Of a stretch of 13,330 nt of DNA, positions 1-6,902 are shown in pieces; the stretch's first letter is position 1; each line of letters begins with the position of its first letter. A model generated the notes under the pieces. It did no database searches, had not been told where the DNA came from, and saw only the letters and a program-made list of their open reading frames with translations. The stretch covers positions 1 to 13,330 of the forward strand of contig CANGZO010000037.1 in the NCBI GenBank assembly GCA_947458305.1. The letters are read 5' to 3'. The position numbers and the translations under genes were made by a program. The DNA comes from Comamonadaceae bacterium (GTDB lineage Bacteria; Pseudomonadota; Gammaproteobacteria; Burkholderiales; Burkholderiaceae_C).

Positions 1-7
1 CATAGCC

Positions 8-1192
8 ATGAGTCGTGAAGTTGTTGTGGTCAGCGGTGTGCGCACCGCCATTGGTACCTTTGGCGGCAGCCTGAAAGACATCGCCCCCACCGAACTGGCG
101 GCACAGGTGGTGCGCGAGTCGCTGGCCCGTGCCGGTGTGGATGGCCAAGACGTGGGCCATGTCGTGTTTGGCCATGTGGTCAACACTGAGCCCAAAGACA
201 TGTATTTGTCACGCGTGGCAGCGATCAACGGCGGCTGCGCCGAGGGCACGCCCGCCTTCAACGTGAACCGCCTGTGCGGCTCGGGCCTGCAGGCCATCGT
301 GAGCGCCAGCCAATCTATCTTGCTCGGCGACTGCGACATCGCCATTGGCGGGGGCGCCGAGAACATGAGCCGTGCGCCCTATGCCAGCCTGAGCTCACGC
401 TGGGGCATGCGCATGGGCGACACCAAAATGGTGGACATGATGATCGGCGCGTTGCACGACCCTTTCCACACCATCCACATGGGCGTGACTGCCGAGAACG
501 TGGCCGCCAAATATGGCATCACCCGCGAGATGCAGGACGCCTTGGCGCTGGAAAGCCACAACCGTGCCGAACGCGCCACAGCGGCGGGTTACTTCAAAGA
601 CCAGATCATGCCGGTCATGCTCAAGAGCAAAAAAGGTGACGTGGCTTACACCATCGACGAGCACTTCCGCCCCGGTTGCAAGCTCGAAGACATGGCCAAG
701 CTCAAGCCCGTGTTCGTGAAAGAAAACGGCACAGTGACCGCTGGCAATGCCTCGGGCATCAATGACGCGGCAGCTGCTGTGGTGCTGATGGAAGCAGGCG
801 CCGCCAAAGCCCGTGGTGCCCAACCCATGGCCCGGTTGGTGGCTTATGCCCACACCGGTCTGGACCCCAAGATCATGGGCGTAGGCCCGATCTCGGCCAC
901 CCATGCTGTGCTTAAAAAAGCAGGCCTCACGGTCAATGATCTGGATGTGATCGAGGCCAACGAAGCCTTTGCTGCTCAGGCCTGCGCCGTGACCCGCGAG
1001 CTGGGCCTGGACCCGGCCAAGGTCAACCCCAACGGCTCGGGCATCTCGCTGGGCCACCCGATTGGCGCCACCGGCACCGTGATCACCGTGAAAGCCCTGT
1101 ACGAGTTGCAACGCATTCAAGGCCGCTACGCGCTGGTGACCATGTGCATCGGCGGCGGCCAGGGCATTGCCGCGATTTTTGAGCGCATGTAA
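8..1192 (+). CDS. bktB: Beta-ketothiolase / acetyl-CoA C-acyltransferase (BktB-like)
   Basis: A 394-residue type II thiolase, the normal length for the family. It condenses two acyl-CoAs to a 3-ketoacyl-CoA, or cleaves 3-ketoacyl-CoA with CoA, in the cytoplasm. The nucleophilic cysteine is Cys90 in NRLCGSGLQA (88-97). The C-terminal catalytic pair is His350 in GHPIGATG and Cys380 in CIGGGQG. The NEAFAAQ motif lies just past the middle of the C-terminal half. The sequence resembles Cupriavidus BktB nearly from end to end, including the start REVVVVSGVRTAIGTFGG, which favours a broad-chain 3-ketothiolase used in polyhydroxyalkanoate precursor supply or beta-oxidation over a strict acetoacetyl-CoA thiolase. 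The ATG lies 7 nt into the window, so its Shine-Dalgarno and any upstream partner are not visible. Transcription ends against a convergent gene, with a palindrome block between. PhaA or a generic AtoB-type thiolase is the alternative. Confidence 0.93.
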   Translation: MSREVVVVSGVRTAIGTFGGSLKDIAPTELAAQVVRESLARAGVDGQDVGHVVFGHVVNTEPKDMYLSRVAAINGGCAEGTPAFNVNRLCGSGLQAIVSASQSILLGDCDIAIGGGAENMSRAPYASLSSRWGMRMGDTKMVDMMIGALHDPFHTIHMGVTAENVAAKYGITREMQDALALESHNRAERATAAGYFKDQIMPVMLKSKKGDVAYTIDEHFRPGCKLEDMAKLKPVFVKENGTVTAGNASGINDAAAAVVLMEAGAAKARGAQPMARLVAYAHTGLDPKIMGVGPISATHAVLKKAGLTVNDLDVIEANEAFAAQACAVTRELGLDPAKVNPNGSGISLGHPIGATGTVITVKALYELQRIQGRYALVTMCIGGGQGIAAIFERM

Positions 1193-1223
1193 ATCACACC
1201 AAAGCGAAGCAACCGGTCTGCTG

Positions 1224-1266
1224 AAGAGTCATACACCTCGCCGCAAAGGCGATGTTGCAGACTCTT
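1224..1266. repeat. Imperfect inverted repeat downstream of bktB
   Basis: Outer arms aagagtc (1224-1230) and gactctt (1260-1266) pair perfectly. Inner arms tcgcc (1238-1242) and ggcga (1248-1252) enclose the loop gcaaa. The two 7-nt segments between outer and inner stems are unpaired. It starts 31 nt after the bktB stop and could act as a weak terminator, but no U-tract follows. It abuts the REPIN-like palindrome exactly, so the two may form one composite element. Confidence 0.55.
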
Positions 1267-1267
1267 T

Positions 1268-1342
1268 GTAGGTCGGTGGCTTCAGCCCCGACATCGGCAT
1301 GCGCCCAAGCCCATCATGTCGGACCTGAAGGTGCCGACCTAC
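1268..1342. repeat. REPIN-like pair of GTAG-type REP palindromes
   Basis: Two 25-nt units face each other. Unit 1 (+, 1268-1292) begins GTAG and folds as gtcgg-(t)-ggc, loop ttca, gcc-ccgac. Unit 2 (-, 1342-1318) begins GTAG and folds as gtcgg-(c)-acc, loop ttca, ggt-ccgac. The outer ten bases (tgtaggtcgg / ccgacctaca, 1267-1276 and 1334-1343) pair perfectly, and the whole forms a 28-nt-arm hairpin with two small internal loops. A conserved 5' GTAG (or GGAG) followed by a short bulged hairpin is the signature of REPs mobilised by RAYT transposases, and two REPs in inverted orientation make a REPIN. No RAYT gene is in the window. It lies between convergent genes, a typical REP location. Confidence 0.7.
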
Positions 1343-1370
1343 AGGGCAATCTTTGAATCAAGTCAACAGA

Positions 1371-2123
1371 TCAAGCTTGGGCGATGGGTTCGTCCAAAAA
1401 ACCACCCGAGCGCAGCGTGACCACCAGCGTGTCGCGCCAGCCCCCTTGCACCTCGGGCTGGATGGGTGTGGTCTCGTGGATGACGCGGGTGTCGTCCAGC
1501 AACAGAACAGACCAAGGCTCGCTCAGGGTGAAACGCTGGCCTCGGGGGCTGTCCATGTCAAACACACGGGTTTCGCCACCCTTGATGCCATGGCGTCCGA
1601 TCATGAACACCGCCACCCAGTTCACGCCGTCGCGGTGCGCACCTTCGGGTGTGGGGCGGCCAATGCCGTCGGTGGTGTCGATGCGGAACTGGTGGGCTTC
1701 GGTGTACCAAGTTTGTGCACCCTGAGCGGCAGAGGCGATCGAGCCCAACCAAGCCAAGATTTTTTGCCAAGCAGCGGCTTGCACCACCGGCGCGGCCATG
1801 GGCTCAAACCAGCGCTGCATGCCACCGTGCAAGGCGTTGTAAGACACCGGCTGCCAATGGGCCCGATGGGGGGTTACCTTGACCTGTTGGTCTGTCACTT
1901 CAAAACTGGCATGGCGACGCCGACGGTAGCGGCCACCGTCTTTGAGGTACTGGTCGGGGGGCAAATCATCCCAGCTGGACTGCAAAGCCTTCAAAGCATC
2001 GATTGGGACGCCAGCCAAAGCGCAAACACTGGCCGAACCCAGCACTGCAAAGCCCTGATCTGCCAACGTGGCATTCAGCAGGTCAGGTGAGGTCAGGGGC
2101 GGCTGCAGCGTTTGTTGGGGCAT
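1371..2123 (-). CDS. 2OG-Fe(II) dioxygenase family protein (PF10014-type)
   Basis: A 250-residue protein from the ATG at 2123. An in-frame TTG at 2174 would add 17 residues, but the ATG is preceded by GGAAG at good spacing and is preferred. The expected facial triad is present: His163-x-Asp165 in GAHRDGVNWV and distal His216 in DDTRVIHETTP. Arg230 in GGWRDTLVVT is the likely 2-oxoglutarate carboxylate ligand. This arrangement matches the PF10014 2OG-Fe dioxygenase family, which includes bacterial amino-acid hydroxylases of the isoleucine dioxygenase type. The substrate here cannot be read from sequence; a free amino acid or small acid is a guess from the family. No signal peptide is seen, so it is probably cytoplasmic. 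It is the last gene of a leftward run, 91 nt after the short methionine synthase, so it may have its own promoter. Confidence 0.78.
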   Translation of the reverse strand: MPQQTLQPPLTSPDLLNATLADQGFAVLGSASVCALAGVPIDALKALQSSWDDLPPDQYLKDGGRYRRRRHASFEVTDQQVKVTPHRAHWQPVSYNALHGGMQRWFEPMAAPVVQAAAWQKILAWLGSIASAAQGAQTWYTEAHQFRIDTTDGIGRPTPEGAHRDGVNWVAVFMIGRHGIKGGETRVFDMDSPRGQRFTLSEPWSVLLLDDTRVIHETTPIQPEVQGGWRDTLVVTLRSGGFLDEPIAQA

Positions 2124-2175
2124 GAAAGCTTCCGGGATATCGGGGAAAAGCGGCAAGCATAACCCGACCCGCAAA

Positions 2176-2199
2176 GTGCCTTGCCCAAGGGCATTGCAC
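2176..2199 (-). terminator. Weak hairpin after the methionine synthase gene
   Basis: The hairpin gtgc-ctt-gccc-aa-gggc-att-gcac sits 16 nt past the stop codon of the MetE-type gene. Both 4-bp stem segments are perfect and are separated by a 3x3 internal loop. There is no long U-tract in the leftward direction, only a short ttt, so it may be a weak terminator or an RNA-stabilising hairpin separating this gene from the dioxygenase gene. Confidence 0.3.
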
Positions 2200-2214
2200 C
2201 TCAGGCATCGCGCT

Positions 2215-3234
2215 TCAGGCGTAACGCTGGCTGGCCAGTTTCGCGCCTTCGGCCAGCGCCTTGAGTTTGGCTTCGGCGACAGCCCGGCTCATGGGGGCCA
2301 GACCGCAGTTGGTGCAAGCAATCAACCGGTTCTTGGGCACGAATTGCAGGGCGCGGCCAATCGTGTCGGCAATTTCTTCAGCAGTTTCGATGGCCGGGTT
2401 GGCCACGTCGATCACGCCCACCATCACGTCTTTGCCTTCCAGCAACTTCATCATCTCCATCGGCACATGAGAGTGCATGCACTCCAGGCTCACTTGCTGG
2501 ATGCTGCTTTTGGCCAAGGCTGGGAACACTTTTTCGTACTGGCGCCACTCGTCGCCCAGCGTCTTTTTCCAGTTGTTGTTGGCTTCGATGCCGTAGCCAT
2601 AGCAAATGTGAACGGCCGTGGTGCAGGTCAGCCCGCGAGCAGCCACCTCCAGCGCCTTGACGCCCCAGTCGGCGGCTTCTTCCATGTAGACGTTGAATGC
2701 CGGCTCGTCGAACTGGATGATGTCCACGCCATCGGCTTGCAGCGCCAGCGCTTCCTGGTTGAGCAACTCGGCAAAGGCTATGGCCATCTTGACCTTGTCG
2801 CCATAAAAACGGTCGGCCACGGTGTCCACAATGGTCATCGGGCCGGGCAAGGTGAATTTCAGTTTTTTCTGGGTGTGGGCACGGGCCAGCTGGGCCTCGA
2901 ATGCATGCACACGGCCCTTGAGGCGCAGAGGCGCGATGACCTGAGGCACCTGCGCGTCGTAGCGGTTGTTGCGGATGCCCATGGTGACCTTGTTCACAAA
3001 GTCAATGCCCTCGACCTGCTCCACAAACCCGTGCACAAAGTGCTGGCGGGCTTGTTCGCCGTCACCGATCACGTCCAGACCCGCGTCTTCTTGGGCCTTG
3101 ATCCACAGCAGCGTGGCGTCGGCCTTGGCTTGCTGCAGCTCGGGGCCCTGGGTGGTCCACTGGGGCCAGAGTTTTTCGGTCTCGGCCAGCCAAGCGGGTT
3201 TGGGCAAGCTGCCAGCAATTGCAGTGGTGAACAT
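2215..3234 (-). CDS. Folate-domain-less MetE-type methionine synthase (MesD-like)
   Basis: A 339-residue protein covering only the C-terminal catalytic barrel of cobalamin-independent methionine synthase; full MetE is about 750 residues with an N-terminal folate-binding half that is absent here. Zinc ligands match MetE: His209 and Cys211 in AVHICYGYG, Glu251 in SLECMHSH and Cys310 in TNCGLAP. The homocysteine-side motif IIQFDEPAFN lies at 172-181. The expected reaction is methyl transfer to homocysteine, giving methionine. Shortened MetE proteins of aerobic bacteria were described as the MesD family, which works without methyl-folate or cobalamin but needs oxygen and a DUF1852 protein (MesX). 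No DUF1852 gene is visible here. Instead a flavin monooxygenase gene lies 24 nt upstream in the same direction. An AGGA about 9 nt before the ATG supports this start. The sub-family call is from recalled sequence character. Another split-MetE family or a non-methionine methyltransferase is possible. Confidence 0.8.
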   Translation of the reverse strand: MFTTAIAGSLPKPAWLAETEKLWPQWTTQGPELQQAKADATLLWIKAQEDAGLDVIGDGEQARQHFVHGFVEQVEGIDFVNKVTMGIRNNRYDAQVPQVIAPLRLKGRVHAFEAQLARAHTQKKLKFTLPGPMTIVDTVADRFYGDKVKMAIAFAELLNQEALALQADGVDIIQFDEPAFNVYMEEAADWGVKALEVAARGLTCTTAVHICYGYGIEANNNWKKTLGDEWRQYEKVFPALAKSSIQQVSLECMHSHVPMEMMKLLEGKDVMVGVIDVANPAIETAEEIADTIGRALQFVPKNRLIACTNCGLAPMSRAVAEAKLKALAEGAKLASQRYA

Positions 3235-3258
3235 GTCAAAAATCCTAAATATGAAAAA

Positions 3259-4278
3259 TCAAAGCGCAGAGTTTGCCGCCAATCCAAATTCTTGGGCGAG
3301 CAACTCGTAAGAGCGCATTTGCGCTGCAGGGTCATGCGTCCAGGTGATGACCACCAACTCTTGCACCTCCAGCCGCGCGGCCAATTGGCGCAATTTGCGG
3401 CCCACCGTGGCGGCCGAACCGATCAAGGCTCCTTCACGCAGGCGTTCCAGCGCAAACTGCTCGGCTGGGCTGTAGTCACGGGCCGCTTCCTCGGGTGGCA
3501 ACAGCGCCCCGATGCGGCCCAGGTTGCGGTCCATCTTCCAGCGGGCTCGGCTCTCGAACAGGCGCAGGGCTTCTGCGTCGGTGTCGGCGGCCAAGGCCCA
3601 GACGCAGAGGGCGGCATGGGGCTTTTGCAGCGCTGCGCTGGGCCGGAAAGTTTCACGGTAAATCTGCAGGGCCTCATCAGCGCCCTGCCCGTCGGTGATG
3701 AAATAGGCAAAGGCATAAGGCAAGCCCAGATGTGCGGCCAGTTGAGCGCCATAGTCCGAGCTGCCCAGCATCCAAACGGTGGGCGTGGTCTCTGACAGCG
3801 GGTAGGCAAACACGTTGTGCCCAGGGTGGCCGGGTGGCAGGTTGTGGCCATTCACCCAAGCTTGCATTTCCATGACCTGCTGCGGAAAACGCTCGGACGC
3901 ATGGCGGTCCGGGTTGAGCAACTGCGCGGTGCGCCCATCGCTGCCGGGCGCACGGCCCACACCCAGATCAATGCGACCGGGGGCCAGGGCGTCCAGCACC
4001 CGAAACTGCTCGGCCACCTTGAGCGCCGAGTAATGGGGCAGCATGACCCCAGCGCTGCCGATGCGGATGCGCTGGGTGCGGGCGGCAATGGCAGCCATCA
4101 AGACTTCTGGGGCACTGCCCACGATGCTGGGGTGGCTGTGGTGCTCGCTCACCCAAAAGCGGTCATAGCCCCAAGCCTCGGCCTTTTGCGCCAGTGCCAG
4201 CGTTTGGCGAATGGTCGCGTCTTGGCCTCGCCCGGAGGCAGCGGCCGATTGGTCAAGGATGGAAAGTCTCAGGCTCAT
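3259..4278 (-). CDS. LLM-class flavin-dependent oxidoreductase (MsnO8/YhbW-like)
   Basis: A 339-residue luciferase-like monooxygenase with a single (beta/alpha)8 domain, the usual length. Characteristic segments are FWVSEHHSHP (41-50), IGSAGVMLPHYSALKVAEQF (73-92) followed by LDALAPGRIDLGVGRAPG (95-112), and MLGSSDYGAQLAA in the second half. These place it with the MsnO8/YhbW subgroup. Such enzymes use reduced flavin supplied by a separate reductase, often with O2, to oxidise an organic substrate. No flavin reductase gene is in the window. It lies 24 nt after the acyl-CoA ligase and 24 nt before the short methionine synthase, so the three are probably co-transcribed. The Shine-Dalgarno before the ATG is weak, which would fit translational coupling. 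The substrate cannot be predicted. YhbW-like proteins are widespread orphans, so the operon link may be incidental. Confidence 0.85.
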   Translation of the reverse strand: MSLRLSILDQSAAASGRGQDATIRQTLALAQKAEAWGYDRFWVSEHHSHPSIVGSAPEVLMAAIAARTQRIRIGSAGVMLPHYSALKVAEQFRVLDALAPGRIDLGVGRAPGSDGRTAQLLNPDRHASERFPQQVMEMQAWVNGHNLPPGHPGHNVFAYPLSETTPTVWMLGSSDYGAQLAAHLGLPYAFAYFITDGQGADEALQIYRETFRPSAALQKPHAALCVWALAADTDAEALRLFESRARWKMDRNLGRIGALLPPEEAARDYSPAEQFALERLREGALIGSAATVGRKLRQLAARLEVQELVVITWTHDPAAQMRSYELLAQEFGLAANSAL

Positions 4279-4302
4279 TCGGGTGTGGATGGGTACATGG
4301 GC

Positions 4303-6018
4303 TCAAGCCTTAGCAGGTGCGCCCAAGGCGGCCATTTCGGCCTCTTGCAGTGCCCGCCACATGACTTTGCCGCTACCGCTCTTGGGCAGAGCGTCGACAA
4401 AACTCACGGCGCGGGGCATTTTGTAAACGGCCATGTTCTCACGGCACCAGTCGATGATGTCTTGCTCAGACACTTGGCCTTTGTGGTCTTGCCGCAAAAC
4501 CACCACCGCCTTGACCGACTCGCCCCGGTAGGCGTCTCGGGTGGCAATGATGCACGCCTCTTGAATGGCTGGGTGGCGAAACATCAGGGCTTCGACTTCG
4601 GCAGGCCAAACCTTGAAGCCACTCGCGTTGATCATGCGTTTCAAGCGGTCGGTCATGAAGAAATAACCCTCTTCATCCACCCGCCCCATGTCGCCCGAGC
4701 GGAAAAACAGGTAGCCGTCACGCTCAAAAAAAGCATCGGCGGTCGCCTCGGGCCGCTTCCAGTAACCCTTGAACACCTGCGGGCCGCAGATCACGATCTC
4801 ACCCGACTCGCCAGGCGGCAACTCGGCCAGGGTCTCGGGGTCGACAATCCGCGACTCCACGCTCATGAAGGGGATGCCCAAACACTGCTTCTTGGGCGCA
4901 TCAGGCGGGTTGGTGTGCGAGGGGGCTGCGGTTTCGGTCAGGCCATAACCTTCTACATAACGCAGGCCAAACTGGTCCAGCAAACGCTGGGCCACGGCCT
5001 CGGGCATGGCCGCACCACCGCCGCCGATGTAGACCAGGCTGCTCAGGTCATAACGGTCCATGTTCGGGCTGCCCAGCAGGTCGATCACCATGGTCGGGAT
5101 GTTGGTCCAGTGCGTCACAGCCCATTTGGAGATCAAATGCCCCGCCACATCGCGGTCCCAGCGCGGCATCAGCACCAGGCTGGCCCCCAGCAAAATGCTG
5201 GTGTGCATGACGCTGACCATGCCGGTGATGTGGAACATGGGCACCACGCACAAGGTCACGTTTTCTGGCGTGCCGTTGCCCCACAAGCCGCTGGACATGG
5301 CGTTGTGCATGATGGTGCCGTGCGTGTGCATGCAGCCTTTGGGCAAGCCGGTGGTGCCGCTGGTGTAAGGCAAGATGGCCAGGTCATCCGTCTTGGCCTG
5401 AGGGGGCGGCAAGTCCACCGCGGGGGCTGCCATCAGTTGGGCCCACGCATGCACCTGGCCCGAAGCCAGCTCGGGTAAAGCACGCACCGGCAGCAACCAG
5501 GGCCGCCAGGCCTCGGGCATGTCTTCGGGGCCGACGGTATCGGGGTCAAACACATCGGTGAATTGCGTCACCACCAGGTGCTTCAGGCGCTGTTCGGGTG
5601 GCAATGCCTCGCTGGCCTGCGCCAATTCAGGGGCCAAATCGGCCGTGGTCACCGCCACTTTCGTGTCCGGGTCGGTGATGTAGTGTTTGAGCTCTTCGGC
5701 CCGGTTCATCGGGTTGACCGGCACCACCACCGCGTCGATCCGCAAGATGGCAAAGTGGGTGATCACCAACTGCGGGCAGTTTTGCATGTCCAAAACCACA
5801 CGGTCACCGGTTTGCACGCCCAGCGCCTTGAGTTGCCCTGCCAACTGCTCTGCGCTGGCGGCCAGCTCGCGGTAGGTCCAGACCCGACCCATAAAGACAA
5901 GCGCCACCTTATCGGGGTAGCGCATGGCGCTGATGGCCAAATTCATCCACAAAGAGGTGGCAGGCGCTGACAAGCGGGCGGGCAGTCGGGCGGGCCAAAC
6001 AGCAGCGTGGGCAGGCAT
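4303..6018 (-). CDS. AMP-binding fatty acyl-CoA ligase
   Basis: A 571-residue adenylate-forming enzyme that activates a carboxylic acid to acyl-AMP and then acyl-CoA. Motifs in order: P-loop YTSGTTGLPKG (218-228), YGLTET (358-363), SGD with Asp443 for the ribose hydroxyls, DRLKR hinge (457-461), GFKVWPAEVE (467-476), and the catalytic lysine Lys551 in PKSGSGK. The length and the C-terminal lid are complete. The family resembles medium/long-chain fatty acid-CoA ligases; chain length cannot be fixed from sequence. The ATG has a strong AAGGAG 7 nt upstream, which fixes the start. It is the first gene of a leftward run with a flavin monooxygenase and a short methionine synthase, and it diverges from the HTH-receiver regulator. 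No signal peptide is evident, so it acts in the cytoplasm or loosely at the membrane. Confidence 0.9.
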   Translation of the reverse strand: MPAHAAVWPARLPARLSAPATSLWMNLAISAMRYPDKVALVFMGRVWTYRELAASAEQLAGQLKALGVQTGDRVVLDMQNCPQLVITHFAILRIDAVVVPVNPMNRAEELKHYITDPDTKVAVTTADLAPELAQASEALPPEQRLKHLVVTQFTDVFDPDTVGPEDMPEAWRPWLLPVRALPELASGQVHAWAQLMAAPAVDLPPPQAKTDDLAILPYTSGTTGLPKGCMHTHGTIMHNAMSSGLWGNGTPENVTLCVVPMFHITGMVSVMHTSILLGASLVLMPRWDRDVAGHLISKWAVTHWTNIPTMVIDLLGSPNMDRYDLSSLVYIGGGGAAMPEAVAQRLLDQFGLRYVEGYGLTETAAPSHTNPPDAPKKQCLGIPFMSVESRIVDPETLAELPPGESGEIVICGPQVFKGYWKRPEATADAFFERDGYLFFRSGDMGRVDEEGYFFMTDRLKRMINASGFKVWPAEVEALMFRHPAIQEACIIATRDAYRGESVKAVVVLRQDHKGQVSEQDIIDWCRENMAVYKMPRAVSFVDALPKSGSGKVMWRALQEAEMAALGAPAKA

Positions 6019-6140
6019 TCAGTGTCTCCTTCTAGTACGCGACATGTTAATCGTGGGACCACCTCTGCACGGACAGATGTTTGTCGCAAGGGGGACCAAG
6101 TCCCAGCAGATTGATGAAAAGTTGGAAGTTTTGAAACAAA

Positions 6141-6168
6141 TTCAATACAGTGCAATAAAGTGTTATAT
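6141..6168 (+). promoter_or_regulatory. Candidate promoter for the HTH-receiver gene
   Basis: ttcaat (6141-6146) and tatatt (6163-6168) are spaced by 16 nt in an A/T-rich tract ending at the ATG at 6207. The -10 match is fair and the -35 is weak. The rest of the 188-nt divergent gap contains two copies of gggacca (6055-6061 and 6093-6099) and a small palindrome gggac-caa-gtccc (6092-6104), which lie on the side of the acyl-CoA ligase gene and could be regulator sites. I could not find a convincing leftward promoter. Confidence 0.3.
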
Positions 6169-6206
6169 TTTTATGCGTTTAACATTTTTGTAATTAAAAT
6201 AAAGCC

Positions 6207-6833
6207 ATGCAAACACCACACACACCCGACACGCCTGAGGACTACTGCGGCACCACCTATGCAGCCAAGCTGCTGGGTTTGTCCGTGGGCACCATCCAGA
6301 CCTTGGTGGAAAAAAACGAACTACAAGCCTGGAAGACGCAAGGGGGTCACCGCCGTATTTCCATTCCCTCCATCCGCGATTACCAAAAAAAGCACAACAT
6401 GCTGATGAGTCCGTTGGAAGGCCGGGAACATCGGCTGCGTGTCTTGCTGGTCGAGGACGATCCCGTGACCCGCGACATGATCCGTGACTTTTGCACACGA
6501 TGCGAGATGCCCGTCGATTGCACAGCCATGTCTTCCGGCCTTGAAGCCTTGATTGACTTGGCCAGCATCCAGCCCGACGTGCTGATTGCCGATCTGAACA
6601 TGCCCGGCGTAGACGGCTTCGAATTGCTCAAAACCCTCAAGCATTCGTCTCAATTTCAACGCATGACTTGCCTGGTGATTTCCGCTTTGAGTAGAGAAGA
6701 AATTGCCGCCAAAGGGGGTTTGCCTGAGGGAACCCTCTTCATGGCCAAACCTGTGAACATCCAATGGTTCAATGGTTTCTTCACGGCCTTGATTGCTGGC
6801 CGCAGACTCGAGCAGACCCCGGCAACGGCTTGA
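6207..6833 (+). CDS. HTH (MerR/excisionase-type) - receiver domain fusion regulator
   Basis: A 208-residue protein with a DNA-binding domain in front of a receiver domain, the reverse of ordinary response regulators. Residues about 12-64 form a MerR/excisionase-like winged helix: YAAKLLGLSVGTIQTLVEKN followed by the wing GGHRRISIPSI. Residues about 77-200 form a CheY-like receiver with the acidic cluster Glu83-Asp84-Asp85, phospho-acceptor Asp129 in IADLNMPGVDG, Ser159 at the switch position and Lys181-Pro182. All residues needed for phosphorylation are present, so it probably responds to an unlinked histidine kinase; none is encoded here. It probably binds DNA as a transcription factor. No strong Shine-Dalgarno precedes the ATG. 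It diverges from the acyl-CoA ligase gene and ends 11 nt before a two-way terminator. Its targets are unknown; the divergent gap is a natural candidate. Confidence 0.85.
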   Translation: MQTPHTPDTPEDYCGTTYAAKLLGLSVGTIQTLVEKNELQAWKTQGGHRRISIPSIRDYQKKHNMLMSPLEGREHRLRVLLVEDDPVTRDMIRDFCTRCEMPVDCTAMSSGLEALIDLASIQPDVLIADLNMPGVDGFELLKTLKHSSQFQRMTCLVISALSREEIAAKGGLPEGTLFMAKPVNIQWFNGFFTALIAGRRLEQTPATA

Positions 6834-6844
6834 AAGCTTGCACG

Positions 6845-6882
6845 CCATAAAAAACGGGCCCCAAGGGGCCCGTTTTTTATGG
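6845..6882. terminator. Perfect bidirectional intrinsic terminator
   Basis: Arms of 18 nt (6845-6862 and 6865-6882) are exactly complementary with only aa between them. Each arm is an A/T flank (ccataaaaaa or ttttttatgg) plus a G/C-rich core (cgggcccc / ggggcccg). The core followed by TTTTTT makes an intrinsic terminator in both directions, serving the rightward regulator gene (stop at 6833) and the leftward ettA gene (stop at 6903). Confidence 0.92.
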
Positions 6883-6902
6883 TCAATCAGCAGATCAATG
6901 CG

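Noticed and set aside
2068..3795. Very long rightward open frame (575 codons) opposite the methionine synthase and monooxygenase genes
   Set aside because: It is the antisense of two well-supported genes, with His/Gln/Gly-rich composition typical of reverse-strand frames in high-GC DNA and no recognisable domain.
3817..5478. Long rightward open frame opposite the acyl-CoA ligase
   Set aside because: The opposite strand has all adenylate-forming enzyme motifs in order; this frame has none and is rich in His and Gln, as shadow frames are.
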